NCBI GenBank assembly: GCA_024763495.1 | Contig: JANTFJ010000103.1 | Location: 1 to 8,313, forward strand | DNA from: Desulfobulbaceae bacterium | GTDB taxonomy: Bacteria > Desulfobacterota > Desulfobulbia > Desulfobulbales > SURF-16 | Direction of reading: 5' to 3' | DNA length: 8,313 bases | In this document: piece after piece, positions 1 to 7,096 of the stretch | How the letters are laid out: each line of letters begins with the position of its first letter | Numbering within the stretch: position 1 is the stretch's first letter | Position numbers and translations under genes: made by a program | The notes under the pieces: generated by a model | Databases searched by the model: none | Told to the model about the DNA's origin: nothing | Seen by the model: only the letters and a program-made list of their open reading frames with translations

Positions 1-14
1 GTGCCGTAGATTTT

Positions 15-66
15 CGTGATCAGGTCGGCGCAGCGTATTAGTCATACGTAAGCCGGACTGATCGCG
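15..66. repeat. Long imperfect hairpin downstream of the operon
   Basis: Positions 15-29 pair with 52-66 over 15 steps, with one mismatch and two G:T pairs. Inside, CGTAT (34-38) pairs with ATACG (44-48) around a five-base loop. It begins about 36 bases beyond the glycosyltransferase stop. In the operon's direction it is followed by AAAATCT rather than a T-run, so it is not a standard intrinsic terminator. It may slow or protect the 3' end of the message, or be part of a mobile-element end. Confidence 0.55.
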
Positions 67-75
67 GAAATATGC

Positions 76-95
76 GGTGCCCTGTGAGCAGTTAC
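76..95 (-). repeat. GTAACTG-type terminal motif, left flank copy
   Basis: Read on the minus strand this is GTAACTGCTCACAGGGCACC. It shares its first 12 bases exactly with the right end of the small element at 7412-7521, and 16 of 20 bases with an internal copy at 7456-7475. It lies seven bases beyond the glycosyltransferase stop, so this repeat family occurs on both sides of the operon. The GTAA start recalls IS66-family termini, but no transposase is visible here. Confidence 0.6.
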
Positions 96-101
96 CAGGA
101 A

Positions 102-1193
102 CTAAAGATTACGTTCATGATTAGATTTGTGCTGTTTTGGGGAGGGACAAATTGATCGCCATATTTTGCCAATAATTTTGAATTTATTATATATTTTAAT
201 CAATAAATAAAGCATGGATATCTTTAAAAAAAACCTGTTCCCATGATTGATTCTAAAATCGGGAAGAGATTTTGCCGCCTGTCTGACTTCAGAACCATTC
301 GCTATTCTGGCAAAGGTCATAATATACCTGTCAGGGGGGAGTACCATATTGAAATATTTGTAACGATTTACGAGTATTTTTAAAATTCCCAGGCGGACAG
401 CCTCATGTCTGGGGTGCTTACTCATATCTCCTGTGGGGTGACATCCCCCCACCAAAGTATTTGAGCTAAAATTATTTTGGCCATGTCGTCTGTAACAGCC
501 GACTACATCGGGGATTAACAGTGATCCTCCTATCAGGTTGGCAAAATGACAGATAAAATTATCAGCACAAATCCTGAAATCGTCATCTGTATTCGGCAAA
601 ATAAGATCAAGAGTTGCCTTGCGAAACATCATTGAGCTTGCCGTTGCCCATACCCAAAAGGGATTATGAAGATATCTGGGGCCAATGTGTCTTAGAGATC
701 GTCTGGTTTGTAAATCAGTATGATGCCCGCCGATAAGTTCATTATTTTCGTTTATCTGATATTGATCAGAACTGGTAAAGGCGACCGGATCATGGTTTAA
801 ATGATTTTGCACATGGATACCGAGGAAATCAGCAAGGAGAAGATCATCGGCATCAATAAAACAGACAAAAACTCCTTTAGCCTGGGCCAATCCGGTTATA
901 AATGCCCCCATCTGTCCTTTGTTTTTTTTATGTTTGATTAGTGAAAAACGATCTTTATGTTCAGGTAAATTTACAAATGATTCAATCTTTTCGATAGAAT
1001 TATCCGTTGAACAGTCATCAACGATAACGCAGTGAAATCTGAGATAGTCTTGCTGAGCAATGGAATGGAGGCAATCGATAATATATGATTCATAATTATA
1101 ATTAGTTACAATTATTGAGACTAATGGCTGCGCAATTTCCAATGGGGTAATTCTGTCATCGTGAAGGATATTATCTTTATTTAGCCCAGCCAT
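102..1193 (-). CDS. Family 2 glycosyltransferase (GT-A fold)
   Basis: This predicted cytoplasmic glycosyltransferase of 363 residues would move a sugar from a nucleotide donor onto a growing glycan. It opens with the GT2 signature VSIIVTNYN (residues 25-33). VDDCSTD follows (58-64), with acidic residues expected to bind the nucleotide. DADD (114-117) is the DxD-type metal-binding motif. A Y-R-R-H-G-Q-N segment (234-240) resembles the conserved late GT2 motif. The reading frame stays open 57 codons upstream to 1364, but that part lies inside radical SAM B and looks like an antisense-free shadow. The ATG at 1193 sits just after a strong purine-rich ribosome site and immediately before the conserved domain, so I chose it. 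The start overlaps the end of radical SAM B, which suggests translational coupling. The basic C-terminal tail (about 320-363) has no recognised domain. Donor and acceptor cannot be told from sequence. Confidence 0.9.
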   Translation of the reverse strand: MAGLNKDNILHDDRITPLEIAQPLVSIIVTNYNYESYIIDCLHSIAQQDYLRFHCVIVDDCSTDNSIEKIESFVNLPEHKDRFSLIKHKKNKGQMGAFITGLAQAKGVFVCFIDADDLLLADFLGIHVQNHLNHDPVAFTSSDQYQINENNELIGGHHTDLQTRRSLRHIGPRYLHNPFWVWATASSMMFRKATLDLILPNTDDDFRICADNFICHFANLIGGSLLIPDVVGCYRRHGQNNFSSNTLVGGCHPTGDMSKHPRHEAVRLGILKILVNRYKYFNMVLPPDRYIMTFARIANGSEVRQAAKSLPDFRINHGNRFFLKISMLYLLIKIYNKFKIIGKIWRSICPSPKQHKSNHERNL

Positions 1194-2475
1194 AGTCCTC
1201 TTCCTCGACAACTTTGAGTTGGTGACTGATATAATACTTGGGATCGTTGATTGTTTCGGGCAGAATGATTGGACTTGCTTCCTCGCTGCCGAAAAGACTG
1301 GCATAGTCTCCATGAAAACCATCACATATACTTTTAACGCTGCATTGATCACACCTTTCTGCATAAACGTAACAGCAGTGTCTTTGAGCTCTTATTCTGG
1401 CATTTTCCCGGTACAAGGATTCCTCAGCCATATCAGTTGTATTTTGTTTGCCGGTGTTAGCCATGGTTTTTCCAATAGTACGGTTAATAGAAACAGCCGC
1501 ATTAAGCAATGTGGGGTAACCGGCTAACTTTTCCCTGGCCTTTATCGCCATAAATTGAAGCGGGCCAGGATAAGTGGGTGGTTCAACAGTTGCTTCTTTC
1601 AGTGATATTGTCCGACTTATTTCTCCATCCCGCATACGCTGACTCTGCATTCCAGTCCAGGACCATGAAGCATAATCCCATTCATGGATATCATAAGATA
1701 ATTGTTGAAAATTATATAACGATTTTCTGTACTTTTCTTTGACCATACAAAGAGGAAAATACCGAACATTACATTCCACTTCGGCCTTGTGCAGTATTTC
1801 CATGGCTTCCATTAGAAAAGGAGCAACCTCTTTATAAAGAGGGACATTAAGGGCAGATCTTCTACCTTGTTTTTGTTGATCCTCAAAAGGGTTAAATGCA
1901 ATAAAATTGACCACCCCGGCACCTTTATCAATTGCCAGTTGAGCAATAGCTGAAAGCTTTTTAAGACTGACCTTTGAAAGTACACAGTTGAAACGAAATG
2001 GTATGCCGACTGTTATCAGATTTTCCAGAGCCTGCATCTGTTTTTTATGTGCTCCCCGGACACCGACCAAAGTGTCAAAATCATCGCCTAGCCCATGCAC
2101 GCTAATCAAAAGATCACGAATTCCCGCATCTTTTAATTTTTTACATGATTTCTGATTGGCAAGCACCAGCCCATTGGTAATCAAGGTGGGGAGTAGACCT
2201 GTTTGACGGCAATGGGTTATGAGTTCATGGATTTGGGGATATATTGTTGGTTCTCCTCCCTGTATATCAATAGCGTTATTATGATAATAATTGACCAGCG
2301 TGTCACAAATCTGTTTTGCTTTTGCCAATGACATGAAAGGATGTTCCGGATGATCCTTGGTTTTTATACGATCAAGAAAGTAGCAGAACTGACATTTAAA
2401 ATTACATGTCTGCCCTAGCCAGAGAACACCTCTTCTGGTTAAAACCCTGTTGGTGCTTTTGCTGAATTTATTCAT
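1177..2475 (-). CDS. Radical SAM enzyme B with C-terminal cysteine cluster
   Basis: The protein has 432 residues. The radical SAM core is clear: C24-x3-C28-x2-C31 (in TCNFKCQFCYF) would hold the [4Fe-4S] cluster that cleaves S-adenosylmethionine, and GGEPT (73-77) is the SAM-binding glycine motif. A C-terminal cysteine group, C367, C368, C375, C378 and C384 (ending CDGFHGDY), looks like a SPASM or twitch-type auxiliary iron-sulfur cluster site. Between these lies a segment strongly shared with radical SAM A: NVRYFPLC (236-243) and YNFQQLSYDIHEWD (254-267). The tail KVVEEEDYGWA is also shared. The enzyme is probably cytoplasmic, as no signal peptide or membrane helix is visible. The start at 2475 has only a weak AGG seven bases upstream, but it lies 13 residues before the TRRG motif that opens the shared region. 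Location in an export operon suggests a glycan, sugar-nucleotide or lipid-linked substrate. The reaction is unknown. Confidence 0.9.
   Translation of the reverse strand: MNKFSKSTNRVLTRRGVLWLGQTCNFKCQFCYFLDRIKTKDHPEHPFMSLAKAKQICDTLVNYYHNNAIDIQGGEPTIYPQIHELITHCRQTGLLPTLITNGLVLANQKSCKKLKDAGIRDLLISVHGLGDDFDTLVGVRGAHKKQMQALENLITVGIPFRFNCVLSKVSLKKLSAIAQLAIDKGAGVVNFIAFNPFEDQQKQGRRSALNVPLYKEVAPFLMEAMEILHKAEVECNVRYFPLCMVKEKYRKSLYNFQQLSYDIHEWDYASWSWTGMQSQRMRDGEISRTISLKEATVEPPTYPGPLQFMAIKAREKLAGYPTLLNAAVSINRTIGKTMANTGKQNTTDMAEESLYRENARIRAQRHCCYVYAERCDQCSVKSICDGFHGDYASLFGSEEASPIILPETINDPKYYISHQLKVVEEEDYGWAK
1196..1206 (-). promoter_or_regulatory. Ribosome binding site that sets the glycosyltransferase start
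   Basis: Read on the minus strand the site is GAGGAAGAGGACTATG, with two GAGGA-like matches 3-8 bases before the ATG at 1193. It lies inside the last codons of radical SAM B (the Glu-Glu-Glu-Asp stretch). This decides the start against the upstream ATG at 1364. It is the clearest Shine-Dalgarno sequence at any start in the operon. Confidence 0.8.
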
Positions 2476-2516
2476 GTTTTTGCCTGTGTATTGGTCTACC
2501 TGGTGAAATTATTAGA

Positions 2517-3485
2517 TTAATTTTCACGCTTCGTTAGTTTATCTATCAGGTCGGAAAATTGTTGTACAAGTGGTATTCTACCAAAAGTACGAGCCAGGGC
2601 AACAACCTTCATTCTCGAAATTGACTGATATTTATCTTGTAGACCATTGAGTTGTTTTTCTTGTTTTTTAAGCTGGTTCAGCAAAGAATTATGTTCTTTT
2701 TGAAGCAAATTTTGCTCTTTATTATGCATTTTTTGATGCTGCAGGTAATCGTGCTGAATGGTTTGCATATCTGTGTATAATTGCGTAATTATTTTTTCAG
2801 GGTCATCTTCTTTGCGCAACGGAGAATCTTGATTCTTTCGAATAAACCATTTATTCCCTTTTACGGTTAGATCGAAATCATTGTCATTAACCAGACAGTT
2901 AATAGCGGTTTTAACTGTAGGCCAATATTGATCATAATCATCCCCGCAGATAATACCATTGAGGTTTAAAAGATCCCAATAGCGATGGACATCGTTAAAA
3001 ATCTCGTCGTAATTATGATTGGCATCAATGTAAATAAAATCAGCCTTGATTTTGTTCAAGGTTAACCATTGCCATGCCTCTTTAGCCGGTTGCGGGAAGG
3101 GAATTATATAATCCTGCAGATTTTTATGCATCACATTGGCCAAAAACTGATAATAGACAGTCGGGTAGCCATTAACTGTCTGCAGACCTGAATATTTTTC
3201 TTCATCTTCCTGGTCAGTCCAGAAGTCTATTGAGCCTAACCAGGTGTCGATGCAGATAATTTTTGTTTGCTCATACCCTTGATCACGGAGAAAGGAAGCC
3301 ATATAAATAGCGGAAGCCCCTTTCCAGGTACCTACTTCGATTATTAACTTTGGCCTTGTTTCTCTTATAATTTCTTGAAAAACAGGATCTTCACTGTACC
3401 ATCCTGTTACAGACAAGGGGTACTTACTGTAGTCAAAGTTCAGGTATGGATTGATTTTGTGTATTTGAAACAGTATATCATCCAT
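2517..3485 (-). CDS. Class I SAM-dependent methyltransferase with C-terminal coiled coil
   Basis: The protein has 322 residues. Motif I is IIEVGTWKG (48-56), the glycine-rich SAM-binding loop. The acidic residue of the second strand is D80 in CIDTW. IYIDANHNYD (151-160) and GDDYDQY (181-187) complete a pattern typical of the Methyltransf_24 / cephalosporin hydroxylase-like group, which often acts on sugars. Residues about 232-290 are a hydrophilic helix rich in Gln, Lys and Leu that looks like a coiled coil. It is followed by a short basic and hydrophobic tail (291-322) that could contact a membrane or partner. The known analogue by architecture is WbdD, an O-antigen chain terminator with a methyltransferase, kinase and coiled-coil ruler; no kinase domain is present here. 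The ATG at 3485 has no visible Shine-Dalgarno sequence, but it lies 22 bases after the ATPase stop and no better start is visible. Substrate is inferred only. Confidence 0.85.
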   Translation of the reverse strand: MDDILFQIHKINPYLNFDYSKYPLSVTGWYSEDPVFQEIIRETRPKLIIEVGTWKGASAIYMASFLRDQGYEQTKIICIDTWLGSIDFWTDQEDEEKYSGLQTVNGYPTVYYQFLANVMHKNLQDYIIPFPQPAKEAWQWLTLNKIKADFIYIDANHNYDEIFNDVHRYWDLLNLNGIICGDDYDQYWPTVKTAINCLVNDNDFDLTVKGNKWFIRKNQDSPLRKEDDPEKIITQLYTDMQTIQHDYLQHQKMHNKEQNLLQKEHNSLLNQLKKQEKQLNGLQDKYQSISRMKVVALARTFGRIPLVQQFSDLIDKLTKREN

Positions 3486-3507
3486 GATTTATTTAATATT
3501 TTGTTTA

Positions 3508-4821
3508 TTATGATGGGCTGAAGAATTGGTTGTTGTTGCCAACAGTGACCTCCGGTTCCATATTGTAAATACCGTTAAATATAATATTTTCACGATGTTG
3601 AACAACTTTAAACTGGCTTATATTTTGTAAAGAAAGCAGGTATTCTTTAAATTGAAAGCCTTTTTTCTCAATACCCCCTTCAGCGACTCCCAGAGAAACT
3701 GTATAGTCCCCTTGAGCTAAAAGGCACTTAAATCGGTAAGAAATTGTAGTTTCTTTTCTCTTTTTTTGAGGTGGTGGACAAATATGCATTGTGTAAGTAT
3801 TTACGCCAAAAATTTCTATTCCCTTCTTGTCGCGAAAGGAGATGCCGTAGTGCGGTGCAGATAGATTCTTTTCGGCAATAATTGTAAATTTGACAATGAA
3901 ATATTCACCATGATTTATTACATTTACCTTTTTGTTATCTTCGTTAACTATTTCAATTGAAATTAAATCAATCTCGTTAGTGCCTATACGAATAATTTTT
4001 TTATCGAGAAATTCTTCAGTTTTGCTTTCTATTACTTCAGTCGCAATTTCTCTCTCCCCTATGTGATTTTGTTGAAATAAAAGGCCAAGATAGTGATCAA
4101 CAACATCATCAGGAGATCCCTTATTGATAATGTGACCTTTGTCGAGCAATATTGCTCGGTCACACAGGGTTTTGATCAAATTCATGTCATGAGACACCAA
4201 AATAAGGGTATTGCCCTTTTTTTTAAATTCATCAAAAAAACGAAAGCATTTTTGTTGAAAATTAATATCTCCTACTGCCAGGGCTTCATCTACCAGCAGA
4301 ATATCCGGATCTACCGTGATGGCCGAGGCAAAGGCCAGGCGAACGAACATGCCGCTTGAATAGTATTTAACCGGCTGATCAATATATTTACCAATATCTG
4401 CAAATTCCTCGATCCTTGGTATGAGCCGACGAATTTTCTGCCTGCTAAAGCCGGCAATGGCGCCGAGTAGATAAATATTTTCCCTGCCGGTAAGATCACT
4501 GACAAAACCAACTCCAAGTTCTAATAGAGAGGCAATTGTCCCGGTCACAGCAATTGTCCCTTTTGTTATTTTTGAAATTCCATGTAAAAGTCTTAGTAAT
4601 GTGCTTTTTCCACTGCCGTTAGGGCCGATCAAGGCGAGCGTTTCACCTGCTTTGACCTCGAATGATATATCATTAAGGGCCCAGAATTCTTCGTGACAAT
4701 TTGCCAGACCAAAACTTAACAGTTCTTTCAAGCGAAGATGTGGGGTGTTATATAGATTGAATTTTTTGTAAATATTTTTTACCTGGATAATGATATTATT
4801 TTGTTGTGTGTTCTTGATCAT
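3508..4821 (-). CDS. wzt: ABC transporter ATPase of polysaccharide export, Wzt type with C-terminal domain
   Basis: This is the ATP-hydrolysing partner of the permease encoded just upstream. The nucleotide-binding domain (about 10-245) shows Walker A GPNGSGKST (66-74), LLELGVGF (99-106, typical of polysaccharide and teichoic acid exporters), signature YSSGM (154-158), Walker B ILLVDEAL (174-181) and the switch histidine in SHD (H211). At 437 residues it is much longer than a bare 250-residue ATPase. Residues about 255-430 look beta-rich and correspond in position to the Wzt C-terminal carbohydrate-binding domain. In characterised systems (for example E. coli O9a) that domain reads the non-reducing-end cap of the glycan. 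Here the domain assignment rests on position and appearance, not on a profile match. The start at 4821 lacks a good ribosome site and lies 42 bases after the permease stop. Confidence 0.93.
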   Translation of the reverse strand: MIKNTQQNNIIIQVKNIYKKFNLYNTPHLRLKELLSFGLANCHEEFWALNDISFEVKAGETLALIGPNGSGKSTLLRLLHGISKITKGTIAVTGTIASLLELGVGFVSDLTGRENIYLLGAIAGFSRQKIRRLIPRIEEFADIGKYIDQPVKYYSSGMFVRLAFASAITVDPDILLVDEALAVGDINFQQKCFRFFDEFKKKGNTLILVSHDMNLIKTLCDRAILLDKGHIINKGSPDDVVDHYLGLLFQQNHIGEREIATEVIESKTEEFLDKKIIRIGTNEIDLISIEIVNEDNKKVNVINHGEYFIVKFTIIAEKNLSAPHYGISFRDKKGIEIFGVNTYTMHICPPPQKKRKETTISYRFKCLLAQGDYTVSLGVAEGGIEKKGFQFKEYLLSLQNISQFKVVQHRENIIFNGIYNMEPEVTVGNNNQFFSPS

Positions 4822-4863
4822 CTGTTCAGGTTTTTTGCTATGTATGCCGATGGATATTGCCCA

Positions 4864-5700
4864 TTACAAGGTGTCAATAATTTCATGTTTAAGACTATTA
4901 AATAAATACCCGCCAAAAATAAAAATGAATAAAGAGAAGATGTAACACTGAATAGTAAGATTTGACGATAATATGAATTCGTTACCAATAAGAGCCTGTC
5001 GATACCCCTCCACAATACAAAAAAGGGGATTTAGTTGGGCAAGAAAAACCAGAAATGGATGTGTGTCCTTCATCTTCCCTACCATTTCCGAAGAGTACAA
5101 TACTGGAGTTGCAAAAAACATAAGGTGTAGCAGCAAAGGAATGGTATGGGCTATGTCTCTGACAATTACGGAAATGCTGGAAACAATCCAGGATACGCCG
5201 AGGGTAAAAAGAAAAAGTGGCAGAGAGTATAAAGGAAGATAAATTATAGTTTTTATGCTCGGAATAATATTTAATCCAACCATTAACAGCAGGGTTAAAG
5301 TTAGGGTAATCAGCCCCGATACAAAGGAAGTGATAAGTGCCGCAACGGGAAAAAGCTCAAAGGGAAACTGCGTTTTTGTGATAATCGTAGTATTTTGGAT
5401 CAAAATGTCTGTTGCCCTGCTTACGGTATCAGAAAAAAACTGATAAGGAATCATGGCGCAGAGAAGAAAAATTACATAAGGGGCATTGTTGTACTGTTTG
5501 GGGATCGGAGTATGAAATACAAGTGAAAAAACGATGCTGTATATTACTATCTGTGAGAGTGGCTGAACAATCGTCCAAAGTATGCCCAGCGAAGAACTGG
5601 CATATCTGGTTTTTAATTCTTTCTGGACAAGGGCCAGGATAATTGCGGACTTAATCAAGTTTAGAAAAAAATGGCCAATGTTGCGATTAGTTTCTTTCAT
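4864..5700 (-). CDS. wzm: ABC-2 type polysaccharide export permease, Wzm type
   Basis: This inner-membrane protein of 278 residues is the normal size for Wzm/KpsM/TagG permeases. It would pair with the adjacent ATPase to move a lipid-linked glycan across the inner membrane. The N-terminal segment RYASSSLGILWTIVQPL (32-48) is the conserved amphipathic region entering the first membrane helix. About six hydrophobic segments are visible, near residues 42-62, 74-92, 115-143, 153-180, 185-203 and 250-268. The motif RDIAHTIPLLLHLMFFATPVLY (in part, 181-202) and LNPL-x5-EGYR (223-234) are characteristic of the family. It begins 22 bases after the radical SAM A stop. The only ribosome-site candidate is an AAGG lying too far upstream (about 14 bases), so its translation may depend on coupling. 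Confidence 0.95.
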   Translation of the reverse strand: MKETNRNIGHFFLNLIKSAIILALVQKELKTRYASSSLGILWTIVQPLSQIVIYSIVFSLVFHTPIPKQYNNAPYVIFLLCAMIPYQFFSDTVSRATDILIQNTTIITKTQFPFELFPVAALITSFVSGLITLTLTLLLMVGLNIIPSIKTIIYLPLYSLPLFLFTLGVSWIVSSISVIVRDIAHTIPLLLHLMFFATPVLYSSEMVGKMKDTHPFLVFLAQLNPLFCIVEGYRQALIGNEFILSSNLTIQCYIFSLFIFIFGGYLFNSLKHEIIDTL

Positions 5701-5722
5701 ATAATTTATAGCGCCTTACTAA

Positions 5723-7096
5723 TTAAAGAGCCCAGTCGACATCTTCACTCTCCACAATTTTTTTTTGTTTGAAAATGTAATAAAGTGGGTTGGTGATTTT
5801 CATATCAAGCGCAACAGGTTGAACATCTTCTGTGCCAAAAATGTCGGCATAATCTCCATGAAAACCATCACAAATATCTTTAATTTTACATTTTTTACAT
5901 TTTTTACCATATACATAGCGGCAATGGATTTGCGAATGATTCAGTGCTATTTGTCTATACAATTTTGTCGATGATGATATTTTCGGGCTAGTTAAAAGCT
6001 GCTGAGTTTTATATAGAATTGGTCCTACTGTTGGAAGATTGGCAAAATATTTTGCCGGTTTTTTTAAATACAGCATCCAGCGGGAGGAAGAAAGGGGAAG
6101 AGGCGGTGAAATGTTTCCTTCTTTAGTACGTTGTGGTTTCAGGCCCGTCCAGTTCCATGAAGCAAAGTCCCATTCATGAATATCATAAGAAAGTTGTTGA
6201 AAATTATAGATAAATTTCCGTTGATGCTCTTCTAGAAGACAGAGTGGAAAATAGCGGACATTTGCCTCTATATCGTGTTTTTCCAACATATCAAGAGCAG
6301 TACTTAAAGATGTTTTAATTTCAGAGTATTGGGGGACATTAGCGCAACTTCTTTTACCTCCTTTGGCCTGGTCTGCAAAAGGGTTGAAAGCTATAAAATT
6401 TACGACTCTTGCTTGGGTCAAGATTGCTAATTCAGCAATGTAGGGTAATTGGTTAATGACCGATTTAGAAACAACACAATTTATTCTAAAGGGAACACCA
6501 ATTTGCTGAAAATTTTTTACGGCCTTTATTTGTCGTTTACCGGCCCCTTTTACCCCAACAATACTATCATAAACATCGTCCAATCCATGTATGCTGATCA
6601 AAAAATCTCTTAATCCCGCGTTTTTAAATTTTTGGCATTTTTTTATATCGTCAAGTAAAAGTCCGTTGGTAATAAGAGTAGGTAAGAGACCAATATCTCT
6701 ACAATGGGCAATCAAATTATAAATGCCCTTATAAAGGGTAGGTTCTCCTCCCTGGATATCCACCGCATTATTGCCATAATAGTTAACCAGGGTGCTGCAA
6801 ATTTCTTTGGCCTTATCAAGGCCCATGAAAGGATGTTCCGGATTGTTTTTGTCATTAATTTTATCAATAAAATAACAAAATTGGCAACGAAGATTACAGG
6901 TTTGACCCAGCCAGATAACCCCCCGGCGCGTTATGCTTCTTCTGGTAGTATGAGAAAAAGAAGTTCGAGGTGCTAATCTATGTGGGACAGCATTTTTTTT
7001 GACCTCCTGAAATATTTGCTGATCGATCAGGAAGAGGTTGGCAGGACGCGTGGGACAACGCCGGTTTGAGATTTCCGAATTATTTATGCTACTCAT
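5723..7096 (-). CDS. Radical SAM enzyme A with C-terminal cysteine cluster
   Basis: This 457-residue protein is the first gene of the operon and a paralogue of radical SAM B. The SAM-cleaving cluster motif is C67-x3-C71-x2-C74 (TCNLRCQFCYF), and GGEPT lies at 116-120. The probable auxiliary cluster cysteines are C392, C400, C403 and C409, ending in CDGFHGDY. The central NVRYFPLC (279-286), YNFQQLSYDIHEWD (297-310) and the C-terminal KIVESEDVDWA tail are shared with B. By eye about 60% of positions match in the N-terminal core, so the duplication is old. Compared with B it has about 43 extra N-terminal residues of unremarkable sequence. The ATG at 7096 is the only usual start codon in frame before the core, yet it has no Shine-Dalgarno sequence. 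Substrate and reaction are unknown; context suggests glycan tailoring before export. Confidence 0.88.
   Translation of the reverse strand: MSSINNSEISNRRCPTRPANLFLIDQQIFQEVKKNAVPHRLAPRTSFSHTTRRSITRRGVIWLGQTCNLRCQFCYFIDKINDKNNPEHPFMGLDKAKEICSTLVNYYGNNAVDIQGGEPTLYKGIYNLIAHCRDIGLLPTLITNGLLLDDIKKCQKFKNAGLRDFLISIHGLDDVYDSIVGVKGAGKRQIKAVKNFQQIGVPFRINCVVSKSVINQLPYIAELAILTQARVVNFIAFNPFADQAKGGKRSCANVPQYSEIKTSLSTALDMLEKHDIEANVRYFPLCLLEEHQRKFIYNFQQLSYDIHEWDFASWNWTGLKPQRTKEGNISPPLPLSSSRWMLYLKKPAKYFANLPTVGPILYKTQQLLTSPKISSSTKLYRQIALNHSQIHCRYVYGKKCKKCKIKDICDGFHGDYADIFGTEDVQPVALDMKITNPLYYIFKQKKIVESEDVDWAL

Larger units (their letters stand above)
102..7096 (-). other. Six-gene surface-glycan modification and export operon
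   Basis: Six genes lie head to tail on the minus strand: radical SAM A, Wzm-like permease, Wzt-like ATPase, coiled-coil methyltransferase, radical SAM B and GT2 glycosyltransferase. The gaps are 22, 42, 22 and 41 bases, and the last pair overlaps by 17 bases. No hairpin followed by a T-run is visible between them, so one transcript starting upstream of 7096 is the simplest reading. The set matches the logic of ABC-transporter-dependent polysaccharide loci, where export, chain modification and glycosyl transfer are encoded together. No sugar-nucleotide synthesis genes, initiating transferase or polymerase are present, so the locus must use components from elsewhere or continue beyond the window. 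Confidence 0.85.

Noticed and set aside
15..95. Integron attC site or intrinsic terminator
   Set aside because: No RYYYAAC/GTTRRRY core pair is placed correctly for attC, and no T-run follows the hairpin in the operon direction.
1194..1364. N-terminal extension of the glycosyltransferase frame up to the ATG at 1364
   Set aside because: It lies wholly inside radical SAM B, has no glycosyltransferase similarity and is explained by the open overlapping frame; the start at 1193 has a strong ribosome site.
1219..1527. 102-residue plus-strand frame
   Set aside because: Antisense to the well-supported radical SAM B gene, with no domain or ribosome site.
4311..5015. Several 65-90-residue frames on both strands over the ATPase and permease
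   Set aside because: All overlap strongly supported transporter genes in other frames and show no family signature.
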